Source: Actinomycetales bacterium SN12
GTDB lineage: Bacteria > Actinomycetota > Actinomycetes > Actinomycetales > Microbacteriaceae
NCBI GenBank assembly: GCA_002837415.1
Contig: PJCV01000005.1
Coordinates: forward strand, 124,001 to 188,000
Direction: 5' to 3'
DNA: 64,000 nucleotides
Shown: piece by piece, positions 44,258-53,621 of the stretch
Position numbering within the stretch: position 1 is the stretch's first letter
How the letters are laid out: every line of letters begins with the position of its first letter
Notes under the pieces: model-generated
What the model saw: only the letters and a program-made list of their open reading frames with translations
The model's database searches: none
Told to the model about the DNA's origin: nothing
Made by a program: the position numbers and the translations under genes

Positions 44258-44926
44258 ATGAGAGTGATCTCGTACAACCTTCGCAAGCATCGCGCCGCAA
44301 CGGAGCTGACGGCGCTCGTCGACGAGCACGATCCCGACATCCTCTGTCTGCAGGAGTGCGACACCACCGCCCTTCCGGATGTCATCGGCGGGCTGTCCCT
44401 CGTGCACACGACCAGCGGCAACCGGCTGGGGCTCGCGATGTACCTGCGGCGCAACACGTTCGAGGTCGAGCAGGTGCGCACCATCGGGCTGAAGAAGTCG
44501 CTGCACGATCGCGTGCTGAAGCCGGCGCACGAGCGGGTGCTCGGCGCGCGGCTGCGCGACATCGACACCGGACACGGGCTGATCGTCGCGTCTTTCCACG
44601 CCGCGCCGCTCACTGCTCTGAACTCGCTGCGCCGCAACCAGATCAGGGCGGGGCTGGATGCCCTGCAGGAACTCGGGCCTGGGATGCCCGTGCTCATGGT
44701 CGGCGACTACAACTACCCCGTCTTCAAGGAGCGACTCGGCCAGACGGTGCGCGATCACGGGTACACGCTGACTCTCAGCGACGACCGCACGTACACGCGC
44801 TACCGGGTGTTCAAGGGACACTACGACTTCGCGACCTCGGTCGGCTTCGACATCTCGAAGATCACGACCCTGCCGCAGGCCACGAGCGACCACCGCCCGA
44901 TCCTCGTGACGGCCGAGGCGGAGTAG
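44258..44926 (+). CDS. Endonuclease/exonuclease/phosphatase (EEP) family protein
   Basis: A 222-residue metal-dependent hydrolase. Motifs in order: VISYNLRKH (start strand), LCLQECD (Glu metal ligand, about residue 33), HAAP, VGDYNYP (catalytic Asp-x-Asn), and the C-terminal SDHRPILVT with the general-base Asp-His. There is no signal peptide. Substrates in this fold range from DNA to phosphoinositides, sphingomyelin and nucleotides; the short length favours a small-molecule phosphodiesterase or nuclease. The first of two palindrome arrays begins 30 bp after its stop. Confidence 0.85.
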   Translation: MRVISYNLRKHRAATELTALVDEHDPDILCLQECDTTALPDVIGGLSLVHTTSGNRLGLAMYLRRNTFEVEQVRTIGLKKSLHDRVLKPAHERVLGARLRDIDTGHGLIVASFHAAPLTALNSLRRNQIRAGLDALQELGPGMPVLMVGDYNYPVFKERLGQTVRDHGYTLTLSDDRTYTRYRVFKGHYDFATSVGFDISKITTLPQATSDHRPILVTAEAE

Positions 44927-44955
44927 GCCGGGGGCTGGGCTCGCCTGGCCTGGTC

Positions 44956-45486
44956 GGGTGGTCCCATGTGGTCGCCTCGGCCTGAGGGATGCGGCCATTT
45001 GGGCCCACTCGGTACACGGCGCGGAGCTTGTGACCTCACCCCCTTTGCTCGGGTGGTCCCATATGGTCGCCTCGACGTGGGGGATGCGGCCATTTGGGCC
45101 CAGTCGTGACATGGCTCGGGCCCTGTGACCCCACCCCCTTTGCTCGGGTGGTCCCACATGGTCGCCTCGGCGTGGGGGATGCGACCATTTGGGCCCACTC
45201 GTGACGGGGCTCGGACCCTTCGACCTCAGCCTCTGGCTCGGGTGGTCCCATATGGTCGCCTCGGCGTGGGGGAAGCGACCATTTGGGAGCACTCGTCACG
45301 TGGCTCGGGCCCTGTGACCCCACCCCCTTTGCTCGGGTGGTCCCACATGGTCGCCTCGGCGTGGGGGATGCGACCATTTGGGCCCACTCGTGACGGGGCT
45401 CGGACCCTCCGACCTCAGCCTCTTGCTCGGGTGGTCCCATATGGTCGCTTGGGCGTGAGGGATGCGGCCATTTGGGCCCACTCGTC
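44956..45486. repeat. Tandem array of six ~95-bp palindromic units (array 1)
   Basis: Units begin at 44956, 45051, 45146, 45240, 45335 and 45429 (periods 95, 95, 94, 95, 94). Each has a left arm TGGTCCCATATGGTCGC and, about 16 nt later, an inverted right arm GCGGCCATTTGGGCCCA. Spacers alternate in two types: units 2 and 4 share one, units 3 and 5 the other. It fills the whole 579-bp gap between the EEP gene and the DUF559-type gene; no gene is supported inside it despite open frames in several phases. Confidence 0.9.
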
Positions 45487-45505
45487 GAAGGGGCGAGCGC
45501 ACCAT

Positions 45506-46501
45506 TCAGAGGTCGGGGCGCCAACCCCGCCGGATCAGGACTTCGCGCACGATGCGAGGGCCCCTCCGCAGCGTCCGGATGTCGTATGCCGTCAACCGCA
45601 CGACCTCCCAGCCTGCGTTCGCATAGTCTCGGTACTTCTGCAGGTCTCGATTCCATTGATGCTTCGACGAGCGGTGGTGATCGCCCTCCACCTCGACCAC
45701 GACGCCGTACTGCGGGTAGGCGAATTCCGAGATGCCCAGTCGCCGGCCTTGAGCGTTGCAGATGTCGGCATCCAATTCCGGCTCGGGCAGGCCGGCGTCT
45801 TCGCTGTCGAGCCGGTACTCGCTCTCCAATGGCGATGCGCAGCCGACCCGGATCCGGTCCAGCGCGGCGCGCAGCTTCTTCAGCCCGGGTCGTGGACCGG
45901 CGTCTATCGAGGCCTGCAACTGCTCGATCGTCGCCCCGGCCCGCTCCGGATGCTTGATCCCTCGCTCGTCGCGGGGAACTCGGACGATGGCATCCCCGAG
46001 GATGATCAGCTTTCGCACACTGAGATCGCGTCCGAGCATGGCCCAGGTGCTGGCGGGAGAGGAGGTCGGGATGCCGTCGACCACCTCGACGTCGACCAGA
46101 TGTACTGCGATCCCGCGTCCTTTGACGCCCCGCCCCTTCGGCGCTCGCCGCGGCGCGAAGACCGCGACGTCGAGCTCGTTCGGGAGATCCACCGGGTAGC
46201 CGCGCAGCACGGCGGCGCTGGCGCCGCAGATGAAGCTGCCGGGGGTGGCGACCTGCAGGTACGACAGGGCCTTCGAGCGCATGCGGCGCATGCTCGCGCG
46301 CGTCGGGGCGAGCGGCTCGGTGTCTCGGGCGATCTCGTCCTGCTCTGCGGCGATGTCGGCGACTGTGCGGCGTGCGCCGTGGAACGGCCGGTCGAGATCC
46401 TTCGCGCGCATCCGGCGGCTCGTGAGGCCCGCTTCTCGGCCCCTCCCGACGCTGAAATGCGCGCCGACTGTCGTCGGCAGGTCGCTCGGTGTCGTCGGCA
46501 T
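45506..46501 (-). CDS. PD-(D/E)XK (DUF559-type) endonuclease-domain protein with AbiEi-like N-terminal region
   Basis: A 331-residue protein. The N-terminal 70 residues include DLDRPFHGARRTV. The middle (about 85-190: SFICGASAAVLRGYPVDLP, LDVAVFAPRRA, SPASTWAMLGRDLSVRKLIILGDAIV) resembles AbiEi-like antitoxin domains seen in actinobacteria. The C-terminal domain (about 240-325) has the restriction-nuclease-like pattern ISEFAYPQYGVVVEVEGDHHR, then QWNRDLQKYRDYANAGWEVVRLT, with the acidic ExE metal site of DUF559/Vsr-like nucleases. Start: ATG 46501; the frame is open further upstream through repeat DNA and this part is rejected. Neighbours on both sides are palindrome arrays, and the gene ends 20 bp from array 1. 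The function of this family is not established. Confidence 0.82.
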   Translation of the reverse strand: MPTTPSDLPTTVGAHFSVGRGREAGLTSRRMRAKDLDRPFHGARRTVADIAAEQDEIARDTEPLAPTRASMRRMRSKALSYLQVATPGSFICGASAAVLRGYPVDLPNELDVAVFAPRRAPKGRGVKGRGIAVHLVDVEVVDGIPTSSPASTWAMLGRDLSVRKLIILGDAIVRVPRDERGIKHPERAGATIEQLQASIDAGPRPGLKKLRAALDRIRVGCASPLESEYRLDSEDAGLPEPELDADICNAQGRRLGISEFAYPQYGVVVEVEGDHHRSSKHQWNRDLQKYRDYANAGWEVVRLTAYDIRTLRRGPRIVREVLIRRGWRPDL

Positions 46502-46605
46502 CCGTCTACTCTCGCCTCGACCTAGGACCTGCGAACGTGCCAGATGCACGAACGGTGGAGACCTCGACGTAGACGGCCCATGTGCAGGACGATCAGCGCT
46601 CGCGG

Positions 46606-46988
46606 GGTGGGCCCATATGGCCGTCTCACTCGCGGGGATGCGGCCATTTGGAACCTGCGGCGGGAGGAGGGAGAGGTCGAGGGGGAGAGCACGGCGCTCA
46701 GCAAGCCAGGTGGTCCCATATGGCCGCCTCACGCGAGACGATGCGGCCATTTGGGACCTGCGGCGGGAGGAGGGGAGAGGCCGAGGGGGAAGAGCAGGAC
46801 GCCCAGCGCACCCACCGGTCCCATATGGCCGCCTCACGAGCGACGACGCGCCCGTTTGGGACCTGCGGGCGGGAAGAGGGGCGAGGTCGAGGGGGCGAGC
46901 ACGGCGCCCAGCACACCGAGTGGTCCCAAATGGCCGCCTCACCCGCGTCGATGCGGCCATTTGCGACCTGCGGCGTGAGGAGGGGAGA
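46606..46988. repeat. Tandem array of four ~104-bp palindromic units (array 2)
   Basis: Left arms TGGTCCCATATGGCCGC (or variants) begin at 46608, 46711, 46816 and 46921 (periods 103, 105, 105). The right arm, GCGGCCATTTGGGACC, follows after about 15 nt. Spacers are purine-rich (GGAGGAGGGGAGAGG and relatives). The palindrome is the same family as in array 1 with a different spacer. Unit 3 has a decayed right arm. Together with the stretch from 46502 to the rplM leader it fills a 668-bp gap with no supported gene. Confidence 0.88.
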
Positions 46989-46992
46989 GTAG

Positions 46993-47022
46993 TTCGTCCC
47001 ACCGGCCCGGATGCTGTAAGCT
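46993..47022 (+). promoter_or_regulatory. Candidate promoter of rplM-rpsI
   Basis: TAAGCT (47017-47022) is a plausible -10, with a weak TTCGTC (46993-46998) 18 nt upstream. It starts just after array 2. The leader would be about 140 nt, common for ribosomal protein operons. Confidence 0.35.
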
Positions 47023-47169
47023 TGACCCTTGGTGTGTGATCAACTGCGGTCGCACCCGCGAACGTGAGCCCTCCACTGGCGCGTGTTTCGTCTCGGATCC
47101 TCGAGGCGGAACCCACCCCGGAGTGGGATTCACGAACCTCTCCGTTCGAATCAAGAAAGCAGCACTATC

Positions 47170-47616
47170 GTGACGCGCACTTACACCCCGAAGGCCGGGC
47201 AGGTCCAGCGTGACTGGATCGTCATCGACGCCACTGACGTCGTTCTCGGTCGCCTCGCCTCGCACGCCGCAGCAATCCTGCGCGGCAAGCACAAGGCCAC
47301 CTTCGCTCCCCACGTCGACACCGGTGACTTCGTCATCATCGTCAACGCCGAGAAGGTCGCCCTCACGGGTCAGAAGCTCCAGAAGAAGATGGCCTACCGC
47401 CACTCGGGTTACCCGGGCGGTCTGACCGCCACGAGCTACGCCGAGCTCCTCGAGAAGCACCCGGTTCGCGCCGTGGAGAAGGCCGTCCGCGGCATGCTCC
47501 CGAAGAACACCCTGGGTCGTCAGCAGCTGTCGAAGCTCAAGGTCTACGCAGGTGCCGAGCACCCGCACGCCGCTCAGCAGCCCACGCCGTACACCCTCGA
47601 CCAGGTCGCGCAGTAA
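47170..47616 (+). CDS. rplM: 50S ribosomal protein L13
   Basis: A 148-residue L13, starting at GTG 47170 ([16 protein letters not shown]). Conserved elements: [42 protein letters not shown] and the terminal [12 protein letters not shown] block. It is in the universal L13-S9 pair, 29 nt before rpsI. The start is set by family alignment; the ribosome site (AAGAAAG) is weak. Confidence 0.98.
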   Translation: MTRTYTPKAGQVQRDWIVIDATDVVLGRLASHAAAILRGKHKATFAPHVDTGDFVIIVNAEKVALTGQKLQKKMAYRHSGYPGGLTATSYAELLEKHPVRAVEKAVRGMLPKNTLGRQQLSKLKVYAGAEHPHAAQQPTPYTLDQVAQ

Positions 47617-47645
47617 GCGCCCCTCAGATTTCAAAGGACATACTC

Positions 47646-48131
47646 GTGGCTGAAATCCAGGACACCACCGAATTCCCGCAGAACTTCTCGACCTCCAGCC
47701 CTGAGGCTGAGGTTCAGGAGTCGGCTCCCCGCCCCGTGCTCTCCGTTCCCGGCGCCGCTGTCGGCCGTCGCAAGCAGGCCATCGCCCGCGTGCGTCTGGT
47801 TCCCGGCTCGGGCACCATCACGATCAACGGTCGTACGCTCGAGGACTACTTCCCGAACAAGCTGCACCAGCAGCTGATCAACGACCCCTTCACGGTGCTG
47901 AACCTGCAGGGTGCGTACGACGTCATCGCCCGCATCTCGGGTGGCGGCGACTCGGGTCAGGCCGGCGCGCTGCGCCTCGGCATCGCCCGTGCGCTGAACA
48001 ACATCGACGCCGAGAACAACCGTCCGACCCTCAAGAAGGCCGGCTTCCTCTCGCGCGACGCTCGCGTCATCGAGCGCAAGAAGGCCGGTCTCAAGAAGGC
48101 CCGCAAGGCTCCTCAGTACTCGAAGCGCTGA
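47646..48131 (+). CDS. rpsI: 30S ribosomal protein S9
   Basis: A 161-residue S9 with an acidic, Ser/Glu-rich N-terminal extension of about 30 residues usual in actinobacteria, then the core [28 protein letters not shown], and the C-terminal [12 protein letters not shown] tail that reaches the ribosomal P site. It starts at GTG 47646 with AAAGGA upstream. It is co-transcribed with rplM and probably glmM. Confidence 0.98.
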   Translation: MAEIQDTTEFPQNFSTSSPEAEVQESAPRPVLSVPGAAVGRRKQAIARVRLVPGSGTITINGRTLEDYFPNKLHQQLINDPFTVLNLQGAYDVIARISGGGDSGQAGALRLGIARALNNIDAENNRPTLKKAGFLSRDARVIERKKAGLKKARKAPQYSKR

Positions 48132-48148
48132 TCCGCGCAGTTCCTCTT

Positions 48149-49513
48149 ATGGCACTGTTCGGAACGGACGGCGTGCGGGGGCTGGCCAACGGTCAGCTCC
48201 TCACCGCCGAGCTCGCGCTCCACCTGGCCCAGGCGACTGCTGTCGTCCTGGGCCAGGGCCGTATTGCCGACGCGCGTCGCACCGTCGGCAAGCGGCTCAC
48301 CGCCGTCGTCGCGCGTGATCCGCGCATCTCGGGGCACTTCCTCAGCGCCGCCGTCGAGGCGGGTCTCGCCTCGTCGGGCGTGGATGTGCTGGATGCCGGA
48401 ACCCTGCCCACGCCGGCAGCGGCCTTCCTCATCTCGGACGTCGACGCCGACTTCGGCGTGATGATCTCCGCCTCGCACAACGCGGCACCCGACAACGGCA
48501 TCAAGATCTTCGCCCGCGGCGGCGTCAAGCTGCCCGACCTCGTCGAGCAGCGCATCGAGGAGACCATCGCGTCGCGCGAGAAGCTGCAGCCCACCGGCGG
48601 CGACGTCGGTCGCGTCATCCGGTTCGCGGATGCCGAGGACCGCTACGTCATGCACCTGCTGGCCTCACTGCCGCACCGGCTCGAGGGCATCCACGTGGTG
48701 CTCGACTGCGCCCACGGCGCAGCATCCGGAGCATCGCCCGAGGTCTTCGCCGCGGCCGGCGCCAAGGTGACCGTCATCGGCGCAGATCCTGATGGCCTGA
48801 ACATCAACGACGGCGTCGGATCGACCCACCTCGACAAGCTCGCGGCAGAGGTCATCCGCGTCGGAGCCGACGTCGGCATCGCCCACGACGGCGACGCCGA
48901 CCGCTGCCTCGCTGTCGATGCCAACGGCAACGTCATCGATGGCGACCAGATCATGGCGATCCTCGCCGTGGCGATGAAAAGTCGCGGCAAGCTGGTCGAC
49001 AACACGCTCGTCGCCACCGTGATGAGCAACCTCGGTCTGCACATCGCCATGCGCGAGCACGGCATCACCGTGCGTCAGACAGCGGTCGGCGACCGCTACG
49101 TGCTCGAGGACATGAACGCCGGCGGGTACTCGCTCGGCGGCGAGCAGTCTGGCCACGTGATCATGAGCGAGTTCGGCACCACCGGCGACGGCGTGCTCAC
49201 GGGTCTGCACCTGGTCGCCGAGATGGCGCGCCAGAAGAAGTCGATCGCCGAGCTGGCCTCGATCATGACCGTCTACCCCCAGGTGATGATCAACGTGAAG
49301 GACGTCGATAAGGACGCCGTCTCGGATCACGCCGGCGTGCAGGATGCGATCAAGGACGTCGAGTCGCAGTTGGGCACGACCGGTCGGGTGCTGCTGCGCA
49401 AGTCGGGCACCGAGCCGCTCGTGCGTGTGATGGTCGAGGCGGCGGATGCCGAGACCGCGCACTCCCACGCTTCGTCCCTTGCTGACGTGGTGCGGGAGCA
49501 CCTCGCCCTCTGA
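48149..49513 (+). CDS. glmM: Phosphoglucosamine mutase
   Basis: A 454-residue enzyme interconverting glucosamine-6- and glucosamine-1-phosphate for peptidoglycan precursor synthesis. The phosphoserine is S109 in [13 protein letters not shown]; the Mg-binding loop is HDGDADRC (near 250); the sugar loop is GGEQSGH; the phosphate-binding loop near the C-terminus is [16 protein letters not shown]. It lies 17 nt after rpsI, continuing the operon as is common in actinobacteria. A strong terminator follows. Confidence 0.97.
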   Translation: MALFGTDGVRGLANGQLLTAELALHLAQATAVVLGQGRIADARRTVGKRLTAVVARDPRISGHFLSAAVEAGLASSGVDVLDAGTLPTPAAAFLISDVDADFGVMISASHNAAPDNGIKIFARGGVKLPDLVEQRIEETIASREKLQPTGGDVGRVIRFADAEDRYVMHLLASLPHRLEGIHVVLDCAHGAASGASPEVFAAAGAKVTVIGADPDGLNINDGVGSTHLDKLAAEVIRVGADVGIAHDGDADRCLAVDANGNVIDGDQIMAILAVAMKSRGKLVDNTLVATVMSNLGLHIAMREHGITVRQTAVGDRYVLEDMNAGGYSLGGEQSGHVIMSEFGTTGDGVLTGLHLVAEMARQKKSIAELASIMTVYPQVMINVKDVDKDAVSDHAGVQDAIKDVESQLGTTGRVLLRKSGTEPLVRVMVEAADAETAHSHASSLADVVREHLAL

Positions 49514-49527
49514 GACAGAACGAGTTG

Positions 49528-49561
49528 AAGAAGGCGGTCACCTGCGGGTGGCCGCCTTCTT
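49528..49561 (+). terminator. Intrinsic terminator after glmM
   Basis: A 15-bp stem (AAGAAGGCGGTCACC with GGTGGCCGCCTTCTT, one G-T pair) with a 4-nt loop lies 14 nt after the glmM stop. Confidence 0.9.
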
Positions 49562-49856
49562 AGCATCTGAGCGAGAAGACGGGTGCGGCCCCGGCGAGTG
49601 GGGACTCGGCTGGGGCCGCTGACACGGGCCGCTGGGGACAGCTCCGCATCTGACGCGTGGCACTGGGGATGCCGTACCGCGCCAGCGACTGATGTGACTA
49701 CGTCGCGGTTCGACTCTATCGGTGAAACCGTGCAGATGCGCTCTGGTTTGGCAGGTTTATGCGGTTAGTGTTCGGTGGCAGCAGCTACGGCGGGGCGCCT
49801 TAGCCGCTCTGTCCTCGTGACGAGCGATTCCCAACGGCATACACAAGCGGCGCCGA
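49562..49856. other. Intergenic stretch between glmM and the exopolysaccharide locus
   Basis: No gene, RNA or clear repeat is recognised. Base composition drops visibly from about 49,680 onward (for example TTTGGCAGGTTTATGCGGTT), marking the boundary of the lower-GC polysaccharide block. Confidence 0.5.
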
Positions 49857-51116
49857 CTAGCCCTGCGGGATCGACTCGACATAGGGCCTTTTTGCTCGGT
49901 GGGATCTGCGCGCCGGGACGACATCTGTGTCCAGAGCCACACCTGTGTCGGCTTCGCTGCCATTGCTGTCTCGGACGAGAGCCACGATGACCTCGGCCGC
50001 GGCCTCGCGGAACACTCCTATACGGGTGGCGACATCGTTCAGGCGGCGATTCTTGGGAACCAGCACCACCACCACATCAGCGGCTCGGGCTACCCGGGCC
50101 GCACGCGCGGGTGTTGAGTCGGGATCGCAGATCGAAACGAGAACGTCTTCTGCTCGTTCGGGCTTGATATCGGTCGTGCTGGTGGTGGCTTCCGCCATGC
50201 TCATCACCGCGTTGCGAAGCCGATCTGCCGACTTCCGCGCTGAAGGCAGGTCCACGGGCTGAAGAAGCACGCGCGTCTTTCGTGCTGAGGCCAGCTTCTC
50301 AGAAACCTTCAAGATCTCGTCGCCCAGATTGTCCCAGAGTTCGACATCGTCTAGGCCGCCGATCACCGTGCACGCCGGCGCGACCACTCGCGCCAGCCTG
50401 TCGGTTGACCGCACACTGCGATCAAGACGCTCGCGCGCTAAGGCGAAGGCGACGCCAAGCAGGAATCCACCGACTAATCCTCCCGCGAGGGACACGGCCA
50501 GACCGGGGCTGGACGGTCGCGAGGGAACCGTGGCTTTACCGATGATGCGCCCCGGTTCAGCGCTTGTGAGCGTCACGCTCAATCGCTGCTGCTGCAGCGC
50601 CTCCGTGAGTCGTTGGTTGACATCCGCCGGCTGCTGATTCCTCAGCTCCAGCAGCTGTTCGTCGATCTTCTCCAAGTAGCGGGCAGCGGTCTCATCTGCC
50701 CCCTCCCGGCGAAAGTCCAAGTAGGCCTTGCTGATTGCGTCGGCCGCTCGAGCCGCCTGTGCGGGAGAAGCGGCTTGGACGGTCACCTGCAAAATCTGAG
50801 ATCCGGACGGTGCGGCGACGTCGACCTGCGAAAGCAGGAAAGAGTCGGGCGCCAGCTTCACGTCGAGCGCTTGGGATGCGCGCTCCGCCACCTCGCGTGA
50901 ACTGATGATCTCGCGTTCAGTCCGGATATTCACCTCCTCGCGGCTGTCCGTGAAGGGGTTCGTCACGAGGGACGAGACGACAAGGCTTGTGGTGGCCGAG
51001 TATCGCGTCGGGCTTGCTATCGCGAAGACACCGGCAGCGACGGTCCCGAGCAGTACCCCGAGTAGCACGGTCAACCAGCGTCGTCGAAGCACTGTGAATA
51101 CATGCGAGAAGGTCAT
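49857..51116 (-). CDS. Wzz/YveK-type polysaccharide chain-length/co-polymerase protein
   Basis: A 419-residue membrane protein. The first helix is at about 14-34 (WLTVLLGVLLGTVAAGVFAI). A Wzz-like periplasmic domain (35-190) with coiled-coil potential follows, then a second helix at about 205-228. The C-terminal cytoplasmic part (229-419) has the outline of the tyrosine kinase domain but no Walker A (no GxxxxGKT/S), so it is probably a degenerate or allosteric domain; a separate kinase would lie elsewhere. It regulates chain length of the exported glycan. It is last in the minus-strand polysaccharide cluster. Confidence 0.88.
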   Translation of the reverse strand: MTFSHVFTVLRRRWLTVLLGVLLGTVAAGVFAIASPTRYSATTSLVVSSLVTNPFTDSREEVNIRTEREIISSREVAERASQALDVKLAPDSFLLSQVDVAAPSGSQILQVTVQAASPAQAARAADAISKAYLDFRREGADETAARYLEKIDEQLLELRNQQPADVNQRLTEALQQQRLSVTLTSAEPGRIIGKATVPSRPSSPGLAVSLAGGLVGGFLLGVAFALARERLDRSVRSTDRLARVVAPACTVIGGLDDVELWDNLGDEILKVSEKLASARKTRVLLQPVDLPSARKSADRLRNAVMSMAEATTSTTDIKPERAEDVLVSICDPDSTPARAARVARAADVVVVLVPKNRRLNDVATRIGVFREAAAEVIVALVRDSNGSEADTGVALDTDVVPARRSHRAKRPYVESIPQG

Positions 51117-51166
51117 GGTCTTGAATCTAAGTCCTTATCGTTGCTGTGCCATCAATGGCCAGAATT

Positions 51167-52102
51167 TCAGATGGTTTCGGTGCGCTTTTCAGCGGTGGAC
51201 GGGTTCACCCTGGTGTCGAGCCGCGCCATGAGGTCGAGAGACCGTGCAGCGCTGACTTTGCGGACGAAGTAGGCGCCTGACTCCTCGATCGAGCCGGCAT
51301 CATCGAGGGTGAGAACCTTGGGATGCCCGAAGCCGTCGCCTTCGAAATCGATATAGCGGCCATTGTCGTTCCGAAACGTGAACGACCCGGCACTCACCAG
51401 GATGCTCTGGAAGAACACCTCGTCGATCGCAAGACTGGTGGATCCCCATTCAATGAGGTCTGGGCGCGTCTTCGCTGCTTCCAACACATGCTGCACAGCT
51501 CGCCGGGACACGCTGAACCATGCAGAACCACCATGACAAGTGAGTCCAGGCGGCAACGAGCCGCGAAAGCGCGCGATCCGAAGACTGCCGTACGAGACGT
51601 TCACGCGAAAGAACGGCTGCATGTAATTCAGCGCGTGCAACCAGTGCAATCGTCTGCTGGCGGTGCCACTCAGCTGGCAGACCACCCGCCATCGGAACAG
51701 ATATCGTTGCCGCACCTCGTGCATTGACCACTCGCTGGTCTCAGGCGCCAGAGCTTGGAAGTGGTGGAGAAGCCCGTCACCCGACTCCTCGAGCGCCGCG
51801 ATCAGGTCCCCGATCGGTCGTGCGGGATAGTCCTGTCCAGACAGAACAGTGACGTACTCTGCGCCACCATCCTTCTCGACGAGTTCAAACAGCGACAGGA
51901 TCCTCTGGATCTGAGTGAAGTCCCCTCGGCCGCCCGCTTCGCGGATGACCCGGCACCGCTCGCCCTCCAACCGCTCGATGCCCGGCTCGCCGGCCTCGTC
52001 ATGGCTGATGTAGACACGGACGTCGCGCCGTGCGCTGGTTATCGCCGTCACGAGTCTCTCCACCTGCGAGATGTCCGCATGCGTTGTGATGACGAAAGCC
52101 AT
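51167..52102 (-). CDS. GT14-like (core-2/I-branching type) beta-N-acetylglucosaminyltransferase
   Basis: A 311-residue glycosyltransferase. It begins with a strand typical of GT14 (MAFVITTHADISQVERLVTA), followed by the acidic ISHDEAG and a VLSGQDYPARPIGDL block matching the LSGxD(Y/F)P motif of core-2-like enzymes; SxxIDEVFFQSIL carries a probable catalytic Glu. It adds a branching sugar, usually GlcNAc, in the cytoplasm. Start: ATG 52102; a TTG at 52150, overlapping the flippase gene by about 20 nt with GAGGGG upstream, is an alternative. In the exopolysaccharide cluster. Confidence 0.85.
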   Translation of the reverse strand: MAFVITTHADISQVERLVTAITSARRDVRVYISHDEAGEPGIERLEGERCRVIREAGGRGDFTQIQRILSLFELVEKDGGAEYVTVLSGQDYPARPIGDLIAALEESGDGLLHHFQALAPETSEWSMHEVRQRYLFRWRVVCQLSGTASRRLHWLHALNYMQPFFRVNVSYGSLRIARFRGSLPPGLTCHGGSAWFSVSRRAVQHVLEAAKTRPDLIEWGSTSLAIDEVFFQSILVSAGSFTFRNDNGRYIDFEGDGFGHPKVLTLDDAGSIEESGAYFVRKVSAARSLDLMARLDTRVNPSTAEKRTETI

Positions 52103-52130
52103 CTTGGCTTTCGCGGCTACCGCATCCTCA

Positions 52131-53621
52131 TCATTCCGAAGCGTTGTCAAAACCGAACATCCCCCTCTTGAGAACAACAAGCAGCGCTGCCCCGTATATG
52201 GCCACGACGGCGACCAACGCCGAAATACGGGTGAGTGCCGACGCGTCCCGAAGAAGCGCGCTCGCGAGGAGACCGCCGACAAGTACGACTGAAACCGGCA
52301 GAACCGCCGCCCTGGCCACGCTTCGCCCGGTCGTGATGAACCCGAGCGAACGATGAACTTGGACGGACGCGAGCAGGGTGTCCACTGCGACACTGACTGC
52401 GAACGCGACTGCGCCCCCGATGATGCCCCAAGCGGGTACTGCAACTGCGGCCAACAGCACCATGACACCTAGCTGAACGGCCTTGTTGAACAACTGCCAC
52501 GTGCTCCGGCCAACCATCAGCAACACGGTCTGAAGAGCGCCCGCTGTATTACGAAGCCCCATCGCGACGGCAAGGATGATGAGGGCCGTACTCCCTTGCA
52601 CAAACTCTTCCCCGAACAGACGAAGGATGTCCGATGAGAAGACTGCGATCGTGATGTAGAACGGCCACGAGGCGAGGATGAGGAACTGCGTGACCTGCAA
52701 GAAGAGGCGTTCGGCGAGTGCGTGGTTGCCCACCGCCGTGGCGGCGCTGAGACGTGGACCCAGGACGATCCGCAGCGCTGCCTCCAGCATGGCTCCCGCC
52801 TGGACGACCCGGGTCACGACTCCATAGATTCCGCCCATAGCAGGGCCGAGAAGCGCGATGACCATGAGCACATCCGCCCAGTCCAGAGCGCGCTCAAGAA
52901 TGATGGTCCCACCGCGCGGAAGAGAGAATGACCAGAAAGTGCGCGTGAGAGCCTTCCGTTCGGTGGGCGTTGGCGGAAACTGGCCGCCACCTTGAACACG
53001 CAACTGTCGCAGAAGAGCGAAACCGGCGATCGCGCAGGCGAGGACAAGGGGAAGTGCCCATGCCCAGATCACACCCCAGGCGCTGTGGAAGAGGTAGACG
53101 ACGACTGCCACGGCCCCGAGGCGGGTGAACGGGATGAACAGGTTCTGTACGACCGTGTACGTGATGATCCGGCCCAGACCCCGCGATCCACCGAGAAGCA
53201 CACCCGTCAGCGTGGCAGGCAGGATCGTCGCCGCGAGAACACGGACGGTGGGGACCGCATCTTCCCCGAGCCCGAGCCAGCCGCTGAGCTGAGCGGCACC
53301 GAGCCATATGGTTGCGCTGACTAGAAAGCCCAGCAGTACCACTGGCCACACTGCGGTTCGGACGATCGGCGCGAGCGTGCTCCTACGATCCAGGGCGACG
53401 GACTGAGACAGAGAGCGGACCAGTCCTGTGTCAGCACCGAGGCCGGTTGCGCTGGTCACGATCATGAACAGAGATGTGAGCAGGAAGAATCCGCCTGTCG
53501 CGTCGGCCCCCAGACCGTTCGCGATGATCCATGTCACCAGGAACGCCAGAGCAGCGTTCACCGATATGCCGATGAATGTGACCACGGATTCTCTGCCGAT
53601 GCGCATCTTCGTGTCAGTCAT
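52131..53621 (-). CDS. Polysaccharide flippase (Wzx/MOP superfamily)
   Basis: A 496-residue protein with 13-14 membrane helices spread from residue 12 to 490, without signal peptide. The N-terminal RESVVTFIGISVNAALAFLVTW and the later pairs of helices follow the MATE/Wzx fold of oligosaccharide flippases. It should move lipid-linked repeat units across the membrane. Its ATG overlaps the stop of the O-antigen ligase gene by 4 nt (ATGA), so the two are translationally coupled. Confidence 0.92.
   Translation of the reverse strand: MTDTKMRIGRESVVTFIGISVNAALAFLVTWIIANGLGADATGGFFLLTSLFMIVTSATGLGADTGLVRSLSQSVALDRRSTLAPIVRTAVWPVVLLGFLVSATIWLGAAQLSGWLGLGEDAVPTVRVLAATILPATLTGVLLGGSRGLGRIITYTVVQNLFIPFTRLGAVAVVVYLFHSAWGVIWAWALPLVLACAIAGFALLRQLRVQGGGQFPPTPTERKALTRTFWSFSLPRGGTIILERALDWADVLMVIALLGPAMGGIYGVVTRVVQAGAMLEAALRIVLGPRLSAATAVGNHALAERLFLQVTQFLILASWPFYITIAVFSSDILRLFGEEFVQGSTALIILAVAMGLRNTAGALQTVLLMVGRSTWQLFNKAVQLGVMVLLAAVAVPAWGIIGGAVAFAVSVAVDTLLASVQVHRSLGFITTGRSVARAAVLPVSVVLVGGLLASALLRDASALTRISALVAVVAIYGAALLVVLKRGMFGFDNASE

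Noticed and set aside
45125..46525. A 466-codon plus-strand frame running through array 1 and across the DUF559-type gene
   Set aside because: It consists of translated repeat units followed by antisense sequence of a recognisable gene.
44956..46988. CRISPR arrays
   Set aside because: The periods (about 95-105 bp), similar spacers and imperfect palindromic repeats are wrong for CRISPR, and no cas gene is nearby.
46502..47116. N-terminal extension of the DUF559-type protein through array 2
   Set aside because: The extra residues are translated palindrome repeats; homologue-like sequence begins near the ATG at 46501.
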